Assembly: GCF_051401765.1 (NCBI RefSeq)
Contig: NW_027480504.1
Location: 1-64,000 of the forward strand
Direction: 5' to 3'
Length of the DNA: 64,000 nucleotides
Source: Calliopsis andreniformis
Lineage: Eukaryota > Arthropoda > Insecta > Hymenoptera > Andrenidae
The notes under the pieces are model-generated. The model worked only from the letters and a program-made list of their open reading frames with translations. It did not search any database and was not told where the DNA came from. Numbering within the stretch: the first letter of the stretch is position 1; every line of letters begins with the position of its first letter. Position numbers and translations under genes: made by a program. Below are positions 49,748 through 63,599 of this stretch, in pieces.

Positions 49748-52570
49748 CTGAATCCTCAATACTCAATCTTCAATCCTCAATCCTTAGTCCTCAAACCACA
49801 ATTCTGAAACCTCAATCGTGGATCCTCAATCTTCAATCCTCAATCTCCAACCCTCAATCTTCAATCCTCAATCCTCAATCCTCAATCCTCAATCCTCAAT
49901 CTTCAATCCTCAATACTCAATATTCAATCCTCTATCCTCAATCCTCAATCCTCAATCCTCAATCCTCAATCCTCAGTCCTCAATCCTCAATCCTCAATCC
50001 TCAGTCCCCAAACCTCAATCCTGAATCCTCAATCCTGAATCCTCAATCTTCGGCCCTCAGTCCTCAACAATCACTTGTCAATCCTCAATCCTCAATCCTC
50101 AATAGAATATCCTCAGTTCAGAGTTTTCAATTCGCAATACTCAATCTGCAATCTTCAAATCTCTATCCACAAACATCAATTCTCATCACTCAACACTCAA
50201 CACTCAGTCCCCAATCCTCAATCTTCAATCCTCAGTCCTCAATCCTCAATCGTCAATCTTCAATCCTCAATACACAATCTTCAATCCTCAATCCTCAATC
50301 CTCAATCCTCAATCCTCATTCTTCCATCCTCAATAGCCAATCCTCAATCTTCAATCCTCAACCATCAATACTCAATTCTGAATCCTCAATCCTCAATTTT
50401 CAATCCTCATTCTTCAATCCTCAATCCTCAATCCTCAATCCTCCATCCTCAATTTTCAATCCTCGATCCTCAATCCTCAATCCTCAGTCCGAAATCCTCA
50501 ATCTTCAATCCATAATCCTCAACCCTCAACCTTCAATCCTCAATCCTCAATCCTCAATCATCAATCCTCAATATTCAATCCTCAATACTCAATCTTCAAT
50601 CCTCAACCCTCAATATTCAATGCTCAATCACCAATCCTCAATCCTCAATCCTCAATCCTCAATCGTCAATCTTCAATCCTCAATCCTCAATCCTCAATCC
50701 TCAGTCCCCAAACCTCAATCCTGAATCCTCAATCCTGAATCCTCAATCTTCGGCCCTCAGTCCTCAACAATCAGTTGTCAATACTCAATCCTCAATAGAA
50801 TATCCTCAGTTCAGAGTCTTCAATTCTCAATTCTCAATCTGCATTCTTCAAATCTCTATCCACAAATATCAATTCTCATCACTCAACACTCAACACTCAG
50901 TCCCCAAACCTCAATCTTCAATCCTCAATCCTCAATCCTCAATCCTCAATCTTCAATCCTCAATACTCAATCTTCAATCCTCAATCCTCAATCCTCAATC
51001 CTCAATCCTCATTCTTCCATCCTCAATAGCGAATCCTCAATCTTCAATCCTCAACCATCAATCCTCAATTCTGCATCCTCAATCCTCAATTTTCAATCCT
51101 TATTCTTCAATCCTCAATCCTCAATCCTCAATCCTCAATTTTCAATCCTCGATCCTCAATCCTCAATCCTCAGTCCGAAATCCTGAGTCCTCAGTCCTCA
51201 AACCCCAATCCTCAACCCGCAGCCCTCATGCTCAATCCTCAATCCTCAATCCTCAATCCTCAATCTTCAATCCTCAATACTCAATCTTCAATCCTCAATC
51301 CTCAGTCCTCAAACCTCAATTCTGAAACCTCAATCCTGAATCCTCAATCTTCAATCCTTAATCTCCAACCCTCAAATTCAACCCTCAATCCTCAATCCTC
51401 AATCCTCAATCCTCAATCTTCAACGCTCAATACTCAATATTCAATCCTCTATCCTCATTCCTCAATCCTCAATCCTCAATCCTCAATCCTCAATTTTCAA
51501 TCCTGAATCCTCAATCTTCGGCCCTCAGTCCTCAACAATCAGTTGTCAATCCTCAATCCTCAATAGAATATCCTCAATTCACAGTTTTCAATACTCATTA
51601 CACAATTTGCAATCTTCAGATCTCTATCCACAAACATCAATTCTCATCTCTCAACCCTCAATACTCAGTCACCAATCCTCAAGCTTCAAACCTAAATCCC
51701 CAATCCTCAATCATCAATCCTCAATCTTCAATCCTCAATACTCAATCTTCAATCCTCAACCCTCAATCCTCAATCCTCAATCACCAATCCTCAATCCTCA
51801 ATCCTCAATCCTCAATCGTCAATCTTCAATCCTCAATCCTCAATCCTCAATCCTCAGTCCCCAAACCTCAATCCTGAATCCTCAATCCTGAATCCTCAAT
51901 CTTCGGCCCTCAGTCCTCAACAATCAGTTGTCAATCCTCAATCCTCAATAGAATATCATCAGTTCAGAGTTTTCAATTCGCAATACTCAATCTGCAATCT
52001 TCAAATCTCTATCCACAAACTACAATTCTCATCACTCAACACTCAACACTCAGTCCCCAATCCTGAATCTTCAATCCTCAATCCTCAATCCTCAATCGTC
52101 AATCTTCAATCCTCAATACACAATCTTCAATCCTCAATCCTCATTCCTCAATCCTCAATCCTCATTCTTCCATCCTCAATAGCCAATCCTCAATCTTCAA
52201 TCCTCAACCATCAATCCTCAATTCTTCATCCTCAATCCTCTATTTTCAATCCTCATTCTTCAATCCTCAATCCTCAATCCTCAATCCTCAATCCTCAATT
52301 TTCAATCCTCGATCCTCAATCCTCAATCCTCAGTCCGAAATCCTCAATCTTCAATCCATAATCCTCAACCCTCAACCTTCAATCCTCAATCCTCAATCCT
52401 CAATCATCAGTCCTCAAACCTCAATCCTCAATCGTCAGTCTTCAATCCTCAATAGTCAATCTTCAATTCTCAATCCTCAATGCTCAATCCTCAATCCTCA
52501 TTCTTCAATCCTCAATACCCAATCCTCAATCTTCAATCCTCAATCCTCAATCCTCAATTCTCAATCCTCA
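49739..52570 (+). repeat. Copy-2 equivalents of delta2 and epsilon2
   Basis: Equivalent to 17712-20543, with the same internal deletion at the delta-epsilon junction near 51327. Anchors are at 50101, 50794, 51562 and 51947. Confidence 0.83.
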
Positions 52571-52573
52571 ATC

Positions 52574-55500
52574 CTCAATCCTCAGTCCTCAAACCTCAAT
52601 TCTGAATCCTCAATCCTGAATCCTCATTCTTCAATCCTCAATACCCAATCCTCAATCTTCAATCCTCAATCCTCAATCCTCAATTCTCAATCCTCAATCC
52701 TCAGTCCTCAGTCCTCAAACCTCAATCCTCAAACCTCAGCACTCATCCTCAATCCTCAATCCTCAATATTCAATCCTCAATCCTCAATCCTCAATACTCA
52801 ATCTTCAATCTTCTATCCTCAGTCCTCAGACCTCAATTCTGAATCCTCATTCCTGAATACTCAATCTTCAATCCTCAGTCCCCAATCCTCAATCGTCAAT
52901 CCTCAATCCTCAATACTCAATCCTCAATCCTCAATCTTGAATCCTCAATACTCAATCTTCAATCCTCAATCCTCAATCCTCAATCCTCAATACTCAATCC
53001 TCAATCCTCAATCTTCTATCCTCAATAGTCAATCTTCAATCCTCAATCCTCAATGCTCAATCCTCAATCCTCATTCTTCAATCCTCAATACCCAATCCTC
53101 AATGTTCAATCCTCAATCCTCAATCCTCAGTTCTCAATCCTCAATCCTCAATCCTGAGTCCTCAGTCCTCAAACCTCAATCCTCAACCCGCAGCCCTCAT
53201 GCTCAATGCTCAATCCTCAATCCTCAATCCTCAATCCTCAATCTTCAATCCTCAATACTCAATCTTCAATCCTCAATCCTCAGTCCTCAAACCTCAATTC
53301 TGAATCCTCAATCCTGAATCCTCATTCTTCAATCCTCAATACCCAATCCTCAATCTTCAATCCTCAATCCTCAATCTTCAATCCTCAATACTCAATCTGC
53401 AATCCTCAATCCTCAATCCTCAATCCTCAATCCTCATTCTTCAATCCTCAATACCGAATCCTCAATCTTCAATCCTCAATCCTCAATCCTCAGTTCTCAA
53501 TACTCAATCTTCAATCATCAATATTCAATCTTCAATCCTCAATCCACGATCCTCAATCCTCAATCCTCAGCCCTCAATGTTCAATCCGCAATAACTAATC
53601 CTCAAACTTCAATCCTCAATCCTCAATCCTCAACCCTCAATCCTCAATCCTCAGCCCTCAAACCTCAATCCTGAATCCTCAATCCTGAATCCTCAATACC
53701 CAATCTTCAATCCTCAATCCTCAGTCCTCAAACCACAATTCTGAAACCTCAATCCTGAATCCTCAATCTTCAATCCTTAATCTCCAACCCTCAATCTTCA
53801 ATCCTCAATCCTCAATCCTCAATCCTCAATCCTCAATCTTCAATCCTCAATACTCAATATTCAATCCTCTATACTCATTCCTCAATCCTCAATCCCCAAC
53901 CCTCAATCCTCAATTTTCAATCCTCAACACTCAATCTGCAATCCTCAATCCTCAATACCTCAATCCTCAATCCTCATTCTTCAATCCTCAGTACCGAATC
54001 CACAATCTTCAGTCCTGAATCCTCAATCCTCAATTCTCAATCCTGAATCCTCAATCCTGAATCCTCAAGCTTCAGCCCTCAGTCCTCAGCAATCAGTTGT
54101 CAATCCCCAATCCTCAATAGAATATCCTCAATTCACAGTTTTCAATACTCATTACTCAATTTGCAATCTTCAGATCTCTATCCACAAACATCAATTCTCA
54201 TCACTCAACCCTCAATACTCAGTCCCCAATCCTCAAGCTTCAAACCTAAATCCCCAATCTTCAATCCTCAATCCTCAATCCTCAATCCTCAATTCTCAAT
54301 CTTCAATCCTCAATACTCAATATTCAATCCTCTATCCTCAATCCTCAATCCTCAATCCTCAATCCTCAATCCTCAATCCTCAATCCTCAATCCTCAATCC
54401 TCAATCCTCAGTCCCCAAACCTCAATCCTGAATCCTCAATCCTGAATCCTCAGTCTTCGGCCCTCAGTCCTCAACAATCAGTTGTCAATCCTCAATCCTC
54501 AATAGAATATCCTCAGTTCAGAGTTTTCAATTCGCAATACTCAATCTGCAATCTTCAAATCTCTAACCACAAACATCAATTCTCATCACTCAACACTCAA
54601 CACTCAGTCCCCAATCCTCAATCTTCAATCCTCAATCCTCAATCCTCAATCGTCAATCTTCAATCCTCAATACACAATCTTCAATCCTCAATCCTCAGTC
54701 CTCAGTCCTCAAACCTCAATCCTCAAACCTCAGCACTCATCCTCAATCCTCAATCCTCAATATTCAATCCTCAATCCTCAATCCTCAATACTCAATCTTC
54801 AATCCTCAATCCTCAGTCCTCAGACCTCAATTCTCAATCCTCATTCCTGAATCCTCAATCTTCAATCCTCAATCCCCAATCCTCAATCTTCAATCCTCAA
54901 TCCTCAATACTCAATCATCAATCCTCAATCTTGAATCCTCAATACTCAATCTTCAATCCTCAATCCTCAATCCTCAATCCTCAATACTCAATCCTCAATC
55001 CTCAATCTTCAATCCTCAATGGTCAATCTTCAATTCTCAATCCTCAATGCTCAATCCTCAATCCTCATTCTTCAATCCTCAATACCCAATCCTCAATCTT
55101 CAATCCTCAATCCTCAATCCTCAATTCTCAATCCTCAATCCTCAATCCTGAGCCCTCAGTCCTCAAACCTCAATCCTCAACCCGCAGCCCTCATGCTCAA
55201 TCCTCAATCCTCAATCCTCAATCCTCAATCCTCAATCTTCAATCCTCAATACTCAATCTTCAATCCTCAATCCTCAGTCCTCAAACCTCAATTCTGAATC
55301 CTCAATCCTGAATCCTCATTCTTCAATCCTCAATACCCAATCCTCAACCTTCAATCCTCAATCCTCAATCCTCATTCTTCCATCCTCAATACCCAATCCT
55401 CAATCTTCAATCCTCAATCCTCAATCCTCAATTCTGAATCCTCAATCCTCAATTTTCAATCCTCATTCTTCAATCCTCAATACCCAATACTCAATCTTCA

Positions 55501-56048
55501 ATCCTCAATCCTCAATCCTCAATTCTCAATCCTCAACCCTCAGTCCTCAGTCCTCAAACCTCAATCCTCAACCCTCAGCCCTCATCGTCAATCCTCAATC
55601 CTCAATCTTCAATCCTCAATACCCAATCCTCAATCCTCAATCCTCAGTCCTCAAACCTCAATTCTGAATCCTCAATCCTGAATCCTCCAACTTCGGCCCT
55701 CAGTCCTCAACAATCAGTTGTCAACACTCAGTACTCAATAGTATATCCTCAATTCACAGTTTTCAATACTCAATACTCAATCTGCAATCATCAAACCTCT
55801 ATCCACAAACATCAATTCTCATCACTCAACCCGCAACACTCTGTCCCCAATATTCAGTCCTCAATCCTCAATCCTCAATCCTCAATCGTCAATCTACAAT
55901 CCTCAATACTCAATCTTCAATCCTCAGTCCTCAATCCTCAATCCTCAATCCTCATTCTTCAATCCTCAATACCCAATCCTCAATCTTCAATCCTCAATCC
56001 TCAATCCTCAATTCTGAATCCTCAATCCTCAATTTTCAATCCTCATTC
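52574..56048 (+). repeat. Copy-2 equivalent of gamma2
   Basis: Equivalent to 20547-24021. It holds the copy-2-specific G at 52895 (AATCGTC for AATCTTC). Anchors are at 54116, 54501 and 55737. Confidence 0.83.
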
Positions 56049-56991
56049 TTCAATCCTCAATCCTCAATCCTCAATCCTCAGTCCTCAGCCCTCAAACCTC
56101 AATCCTCAACCCTCAGCCCTCATCCTCAATCCTCAATCCTGAATATTCAATCCTCAATACTCAATCCTCAATACTCAATCTTCAATCCTCAATCCTCAGT
56201 CCTCAGACCTCAATTCTGAATCCTCAATCCTGAATCCTCAATCTTCAATCCTCAATCTCCAACCCTCAATCTTCAATCCTCAATCCTCAATCCTCAATCC
56301 TCAATCCTCAATCTTCAATCCTCAATACTCAATATTCAATCCTCTATCCTCATCCTCAATCCTCAATCCTCAATCCTCAATCCTCAGTCCTCAGTCCTCA
56401 ATCCTCAATCCTCAGTCCCCAAACCTCAATCCTGAATCCTCAATCCTGAATCCTCAATCTTCGGCCCTCAGTCCTCAACAATCAGTTGTCAATCCTCAAT
56501 CCTCAATAGAATATCCTCAGTTCAGAGTTTTCAATTCGCAATACTCAATCTGCAATCTTCAAATCTCTATCCACAAACATCAATTCTCATCACTCAACAC
56601 TCAACACTCAGTCCCCAATCCTCAATCTTCAATCCTCAATCCTCAATCCTCAATCGTCAATCTTCAATCCTCAATACACAATCTTCAATCCTCAATCCTC
56701 AATCCTCAATCCTCAATCCTCATTCTTCCATCCTCAATAGCCAATCCTCAATCTTCAATCCTCAACCATCAATACTCAATTCTGAATCCTCAATCCTCAA
56801 TTTTCAATCCTCATTCTTCAATCCTCAATCCTCAATCCTCAATCCTCCATCCTCAATGTTCAATCCTCGATCCTCAATCCTCCATCCTCAATCCTCATTC
56901 TTCAATCCTCAACACCGAATCCTCAATCTTCAATCCTCAATCCTCAATCCTCAATTCTCAATCTTCTATCCTCAGTCCTCAGTCCTCAAAC

Positions 56992-59900
56992 CTCTATCCT
57001 CAACCCTCAGACCTAATCCTCCATCCTCAATCCTCAATCCTCAATCCTCAATATTCAATCCTCAGCCCTCAAACCTCAATCCTGAATCCTCAATCCTGAA
57101 TCCTCAATACTCAATCTTCAATCCTCAATCCTTAGTCCTCAAACCACAATTCTGAAACCTCAATCGTGGATCCTCAATCTTCAATCCTCAATCTCCAACC
57201 CTCAATCTTCAATCCTCAATCCTCAATCCTCAATCCTCAATCCTCAATCTTCAATCCTCAATACTCAATATTCAATCCTCTATCCTCAATCCTCAATCCT
57301 CAATCCTCAATCCTCAATCCTCAGTCCTCAATCCTCAATCCTCAATCCTCAGTCCCCAAACCTCAATCCTGAATCCTCAATCCTGAATCCTCAATCTTCG
57401 GCCCTCAGTCCTCAACAATCAGTTGTCAATCCTCAATCCTCAATCCTCAATAGAATATCCTCAGTTCAGAGTTTTCAATTCGCAATACTCAATCTGCAAT
57501 CTTCAAATCTCTATCCACAAACATCAATTCTCATCACTCAACACTCAACACTCAGTCCCCAATCCTCAATCTTCAATCCTCAATCCTCAATCCTCAATCG
57601 TCAATCTTCAATCCTCAATACACAATCTTCAATCCTCAATCCTCAATCCTCAATCCTCAATCCTCATTCTTCCATCCTCAATAGCCAATCCTCAATCTTC
57701 AATCCTCAACCATCAATACTCAATTCTGAATCCTCAATCCTCAATTTTCAATCCTCATTCTTCAATCCTCAATCCTCAATCCTCAATCCTCCATCCTCAA
57801 TTTTCAATCCTCGATCCTCAATCCTCAATCCTCAGTCCGAAATCCTCAATCTTCAATCCATAATCCTCAACCCTCAACCTTCAATCCTCAATCCTCAATC
57901 CTCAATCATCAATCCTCAATCTTCAATCCTCAATACTCAATCTTCAATCCTCAACCCTCAATCTTCAATCCTCAATCACCAATCCTCAATCCTCAATCCT
58001 CAATCCTCAATCGTCAATCTTCAATCCTCAATCCTCAATCCTCAATCCTCAGTCCCCAAACCTCAACCCTGAATCCTCAATCCTGAATCCTCAATCTTCG
58101 GTCCTCAGTCCTCAACAATCAGTTGTCAATCCTCAATCCTCAATAGAATATCCTCAGTTCAGAGTCTTCAATTCTCAATTCTCAATCTGCATTCTTCAAA
58201 TCTCTATCCACAAATATCAATTCTCATCACTCAACACTCAACACTCAGTCCCCAATCCTCAATCTTCAATCCTCAATCCTCAATCCTCAATCCTCAATCT
58301 TCAATCCTCAATACTCAATCTTCAATCCTCAATCCTCAATCCTCAATCCTCAATCCTCATTCTTCCATCCTCAATAGCGAATCCTCAATCTTCAATCCTC
58401 AACCATCAATCCTCAATTCTGCATCCTCAATCCTCAATTTTCAATCCTTATTCTTCAATCCTCAATCCTCAATCCTCAATCCTCAATTTTCAATCCTCGA
58501 TCCTCAATCCTCAATCCTCAGTCCGAAATCCTGAGTCCTCAGTCCTCAAACCCCAATCCTCAACCCGCAGCCCTCATGCTCAATCCTCAATCCTCAATCC
58601 TCAATCCTCAATCTTCAATCCTCAATACTCAATCTTCAATCCTCAATCCTCAGTCCTCAAACCTCAATTCTGAATCCTCAATCCTGAATCCTCATTCTTC
58701 AATCCTCAATACCCAATCCTCAATCTTCAATCCTCAATCCTCAATCCTCAATTCTCAATCCTCAATCCCCAGTCCTCAGTCCTCATACCTCAATCCTCAA
58801 ACCTCAGCCCTCATCCTCAATCCTCAGTCCTCAAACCTCAATTCTGAATCCTCAATCCTGAATCCTCATTCTTCGATCCTCAATACCCAATCCTCAATTC
58901 TCAATCCTCAATCCTCAATCCTGAGTCCTCAGTCCTCAAACCTCAATCCTCAACCCGCAGCCCTCATGCTCAATCCTCAATCCTCAATCCTCAATCCTCA
59001 ATCCTCAATCTTCAATCCTCAATACTCAATCTTCAATCCTCAATCCTCAGTCCTCAAACCTCAATTCTGAATCCTCAATCCTGAATCCTCATTCTTCAAT
59101 CCTCAATACCCAATCCTCAATCTTCAATCCTCAATCCTCAATCTTCAATCCTCAATACTCAATCTGCAATCCTCAATCCTCAATCCTCAATCCTCAATCC
59201 TCAATCCTCATTCTTCAATCCTCAATACCGAATCCTCAATCTTCAATCCTCAAACCTCAATCCTCAATTCTCAATACTCAATCTTCAATCATCAATATTC
59301 AATCTTCAATCCTCAATCCTCAATCCTCAATTCTCAATCCTGAATCCTCAATCCTGAATCCTCAAGCTTCAGCCCTCAGTCCTCAACAATCAGTTGTCAA
59401 TCCCCAATCCTCAATAGAATATCCTCAATTCACAGTTTTCAATACTCATTACTCAATTTGCAATCTTCAGATCTCTATACACAAACATCAATTCTCATCA
59501 CTCAACCCTCAATACTCAGTCACCAATCCTCAAGCTTCAAACCTATATCCCCAATCCTCAATCATCAATCCTCAATCTTCAATCCTCAATACACAATCTT
59601 CAATCCTCAACCCTCAATCCTCAATCCTCAATCCTCAGTTCTCAATACTCAATCTTCAATCATCAATATTCAATCTTCAATCCTCAATCCACGATCTTCA
59701 ATCCTTAATCCTCAGCCCTCAATGTTCAATCCGCAATAACTAATCCTCAAATTACAATCCTCAATACTCAATCCTCAATCCTCAATCCTCAATCCTCAGC
59801 CCTCAAACCTCAATCCTGAATCCTCAATCCTGAATCCTCAATACCCAATCTTCAATCCTCAATCCTCAGTCCTCAAACCACAATTCTGAAACCTCAATCC

Positions 59901-61674
59901 TGAATCCTCAATCTTCAATCCTTAATCTCCAACTCTCAAATTCAATCCTCAATCCTCAATCCTCAATCCTCAATCCTCAATCTTCAACCCTCAATACTCA
60001 ATATTCAATCCTCTATCCTCATTCCTCAATCCTCAATCCTCAATCCTCAATCCTCAATTTTCAATCCTGAATCCTCAATCTTCGGCCCTCAGTCCTCAAC
60101 AATCAGTTGTCAATCCTCAATCCTCAATAGAATATCCTCAATTCACAGTTTTCAATACTCATTACTCAATTTGCAATCTTCAGATCTCTATCCACAAACA
60201 TCAATTCTCATCACTCAACCCTCAATACTCAGTCACCAATCCTCAAGCTTCAAACCTAAATCCCCAATCCTCAATCATCAATCCTCAATCTTCAATCCTC
60301 AATACTCAATCTTCAATCCTCAACCCTCGATCCTCAATCCTCAATCACCAATCCTCAATCCTCAATCCTCAATCCTCAATCGTCAATCTTCAATCCTCAA
60401 TCCTCAATCCTCAATCCTCAGTCCCCAAACCTCAATCCTGAATCCTCAATCCTGAATCCTCAATCTTCGGCCCTCAGTCCTCAACAATCAGTTGTCAATC
60501 CTCAATCCTCAATAGAATATCATCAGTTCAGAGTTTTCAATTCGCAATACTCAATCTGCAATCTTCAAATCTCTATCCACAAACTACAATTCTCATCACT
60601 CAACACTCAACACTCAGTCCCCAATCCTGAATCTTCAATCCTCAATCCTCAATCCTCAATCGTCAATCTTCAATCCTCAATACACAATCATCAATCCTCA
60701 ATCCTCATTCCTCAATCCTCAATCCTCATTCTTCCATCCTCAATAGCCAATCCTCAATCTTCAATCCTCAACCATCAATCCTCAATTCTTCATCCTCAAT
60801 CCTCTATTTTCAATCCTCATTCTTCAATCCTCAATCCTCAATCCTCAATCCTCAATCCTCAATTTTCAATCCTCGATCCTCAATCCTCAATCCTCAGTCC
60901 GAAATCCTCAATCTTCAATCCATAATCCTCAACCCTCAACCTTCAATCCTCAATCCTCAATCCTCAATCATCAGTCCTCAAACCTCAATCCTCAATCGTC
61001 AGTCTTCAATCCTCAATAGTCAATCTTCAATTCTCAATCCTCAATGCTCAATCCTCAATCCTCATTCTTCAATCCTCAATACCCAATCCTCAATCTTCAA
61101 TCCTCAATCCTCAATCCTCAATTCTCAATCCTCAATCCTCAATCCTGAGTCCTCAGTCCTCAAACCTCAATCCTCAACCCGCAGCCCTCATGCTCAATCC
61201 TCAATCCTCAATCCCCAATCCTCAACCTTCAATCCTCAATACTCAATCTTCAATCCTCAATCCTCAGTCCTCAAACCTCAATTCTGAATCCTCAATCCTG
61301 AATCCTCATTCTTCAATCCTCAATACCCAATCCTCAATCTTCAATCCTCAATCCTCAATCCTCAATTCTCAATCCTCAATCCTCAGTCCTCAGTCCTCAA
61401 ACCTCAATCCTCAAACCTCAGCACTCATCCTCAATCCTCAATCCTCAATATTCAATCCTCAATCCTCAATCCTCAATACTCAATCTTCAATCCTCTATCC
61501 TCAGTCCTCAGACCTCAATTCTGAATCCTCATTCCTGAATACTCAATCTTCAATCCTCAGTCCCCAATCCTCAATCTTCAATCCTCAATCCTCAATACTC
61601 AATCCTCAATCCTCAATCTTGAATCCTCAATACTCAATCTTCAATCCTCAATCCTCAATCCTCAATCCTCAATA
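56992..61674 (+). repeat. Copy-2 equivalents of delta3, insert and epsilon3
   Basis: Equivalent to 24965-29647, including the roughly 397-base insert (58748-59087). Anchors are at 57449, 58142, 59413, 60126 and 60511. Confidence 0.82.
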
Positions 61675-62403
61675 CTCAATCCTCAATCCTCAATCTTCTA
61701 TCCTCAATAGTCAATCTTCAATCCTCAATCCTCAATGCTCAATCCTCAATCCTCATTCTTCAATCCTCAATACCCAATCCTCAATGTTCAATCCTCAATC
61801 CTCAATCCTCAATTCTCAATCCTCAATCCTCAATCCTGAGTCCTCAGTCCTCAAACCTCAATCCTCAACCCGCAGCCCTCATGCTCAATGCTCAATCCTC
61901 AATCCTCAATCCTCAATCCTCAATCTTCAATCCTCAATACTCAATCTTCAATCCTCAATCCTCAGTCCTCAAACCTCAATTCTGAATCCTCAATCCTGAA
62001 TCCTCATTCTTCAATCCTCAATACCCAATCCTCAATCTTCAATCCTCAATCCTCAATCTTCAATCCTCAATACTCAATCTGCAATCCTCAATCCTCAATC
62101 CTCAATCCTCAATCCTCATTCTTCAATCCTCAATACCGAATCCTCAATCTTCAATCCTCAATCCTCAATCCTCAGTTCTCAATACTCAATCTTCAATCAT
62201 CAATATTCAATCTTCAATCCTCAATCCACGATCCTCAATCCTCAATCCTCAGCCCTCAATGTTCAATCCGCAATAACTAATCCTCAAACTTCAATCCTCA
62301 ATCCTCAATCCTCAACCCTCAATCCTCAATCCTCAGCCCTCAAACCTCAATCCTGAATCCTCAATCCTGAATCCTCAATACCCAATCTTCAATCCTCAAT
62401 CCT

Positions 62404-63599
62404 CAATCCTCAATCGTCAATCTTCAATCCTCAATACACAACCTTCAATCCTCAATCCTCAGTCCTCAGTCCTCAAACCTCAATCCTCAAACCTCAGCAC
62501 TCATCCTCAATCCTCAATCCTCAATATTCAATCCTCAATCCTCAATCCTCAATACTCAATCTTCAATCCTCAATCCTCAGTCCTCAGACCTCAATTCTCA
62601 ATCCTCATTCCTGAATCCTCAATCTTCAATCCTCAATCCCCAATCCTCAATCTTCAATCCTCAATCCTCAATACTCAATCATCAATCCTCAATCTTGAAT
62701 CCACAATACTCAATCTTCAATCCTCAATCCTCAATCCTCAATCCTCAATCTTCAATCCTCAATACTCAATCTTCAATCCTCAATCCTCAGTCCTCAAACC
62801 TCAATTCTGAATCCTCAATCCTGAATCCTCATTCTTCAATCCTCAATACCCAATCCTCAACCTTCAATCCTCAATCCTCAATCCTCATTCTTCCATCCTC
62901 AATACCCAATCCTCAATCTTCAATCCTCAATCCTCAATCCTCAATTCTGAATCCTCAATCCTCAATTTTCAATCCTCATTCTTCAATCCTCAATACCCAA
63001 TACTCAATCTTCAATCCTCAATCCTCAATCCTCAATTCTCAATCCTCAACCCTCAGTCCTCAGTCCTCAAACCTCAATCCTCAACCCTCAGCCCTCATCG
63101 TCAATCCTCAATCCTCAATCTTCAATCCTCAATACCCAATCCTCAATCCTCAATCCTCAGTCCTCAAACCTCAATTCTGAATCCTCAATCCTGAATCCTC
63201 CAACTTCGGCCCTCAGTCCTCAACAATCAGTTGTCAACACTCAGTACTCAATAGTATATCCTCAATTCACAGTTTTCAATACTCAATACTCAATCTGCAA
63301 TCATCAAACCTCTATCCACAAACATCAATTCTCATCACTCAACCCGCAACACTCTGTCCCCAATATTCAGTCCTCAATCCTCAATCCTCAATCCTCAATC
63401 GTCAATCTACAATCCTCAATACTCAATCTTCAATCCTCAGTCCTCAATCCTCAATCCTCAATCCTCATTCTTCAATCCTCAATACCCAACCCTCAATCTT
63501 CAATCCTCAATCCTCAATCCTCAATTCTGAATCCTCAATCCTCAATTTTCAATCCTCATTCTTCAAACCTCAATACCCAATACTCAATCTTCAATCCTC
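62404..63599 (+). repeat. Copy-2 equivalent of gamma3
   Basis: Equivalent to 30377-31572 with the same 251-base internal loss. The type D anchor is at 63250. Confidence 0.78.
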
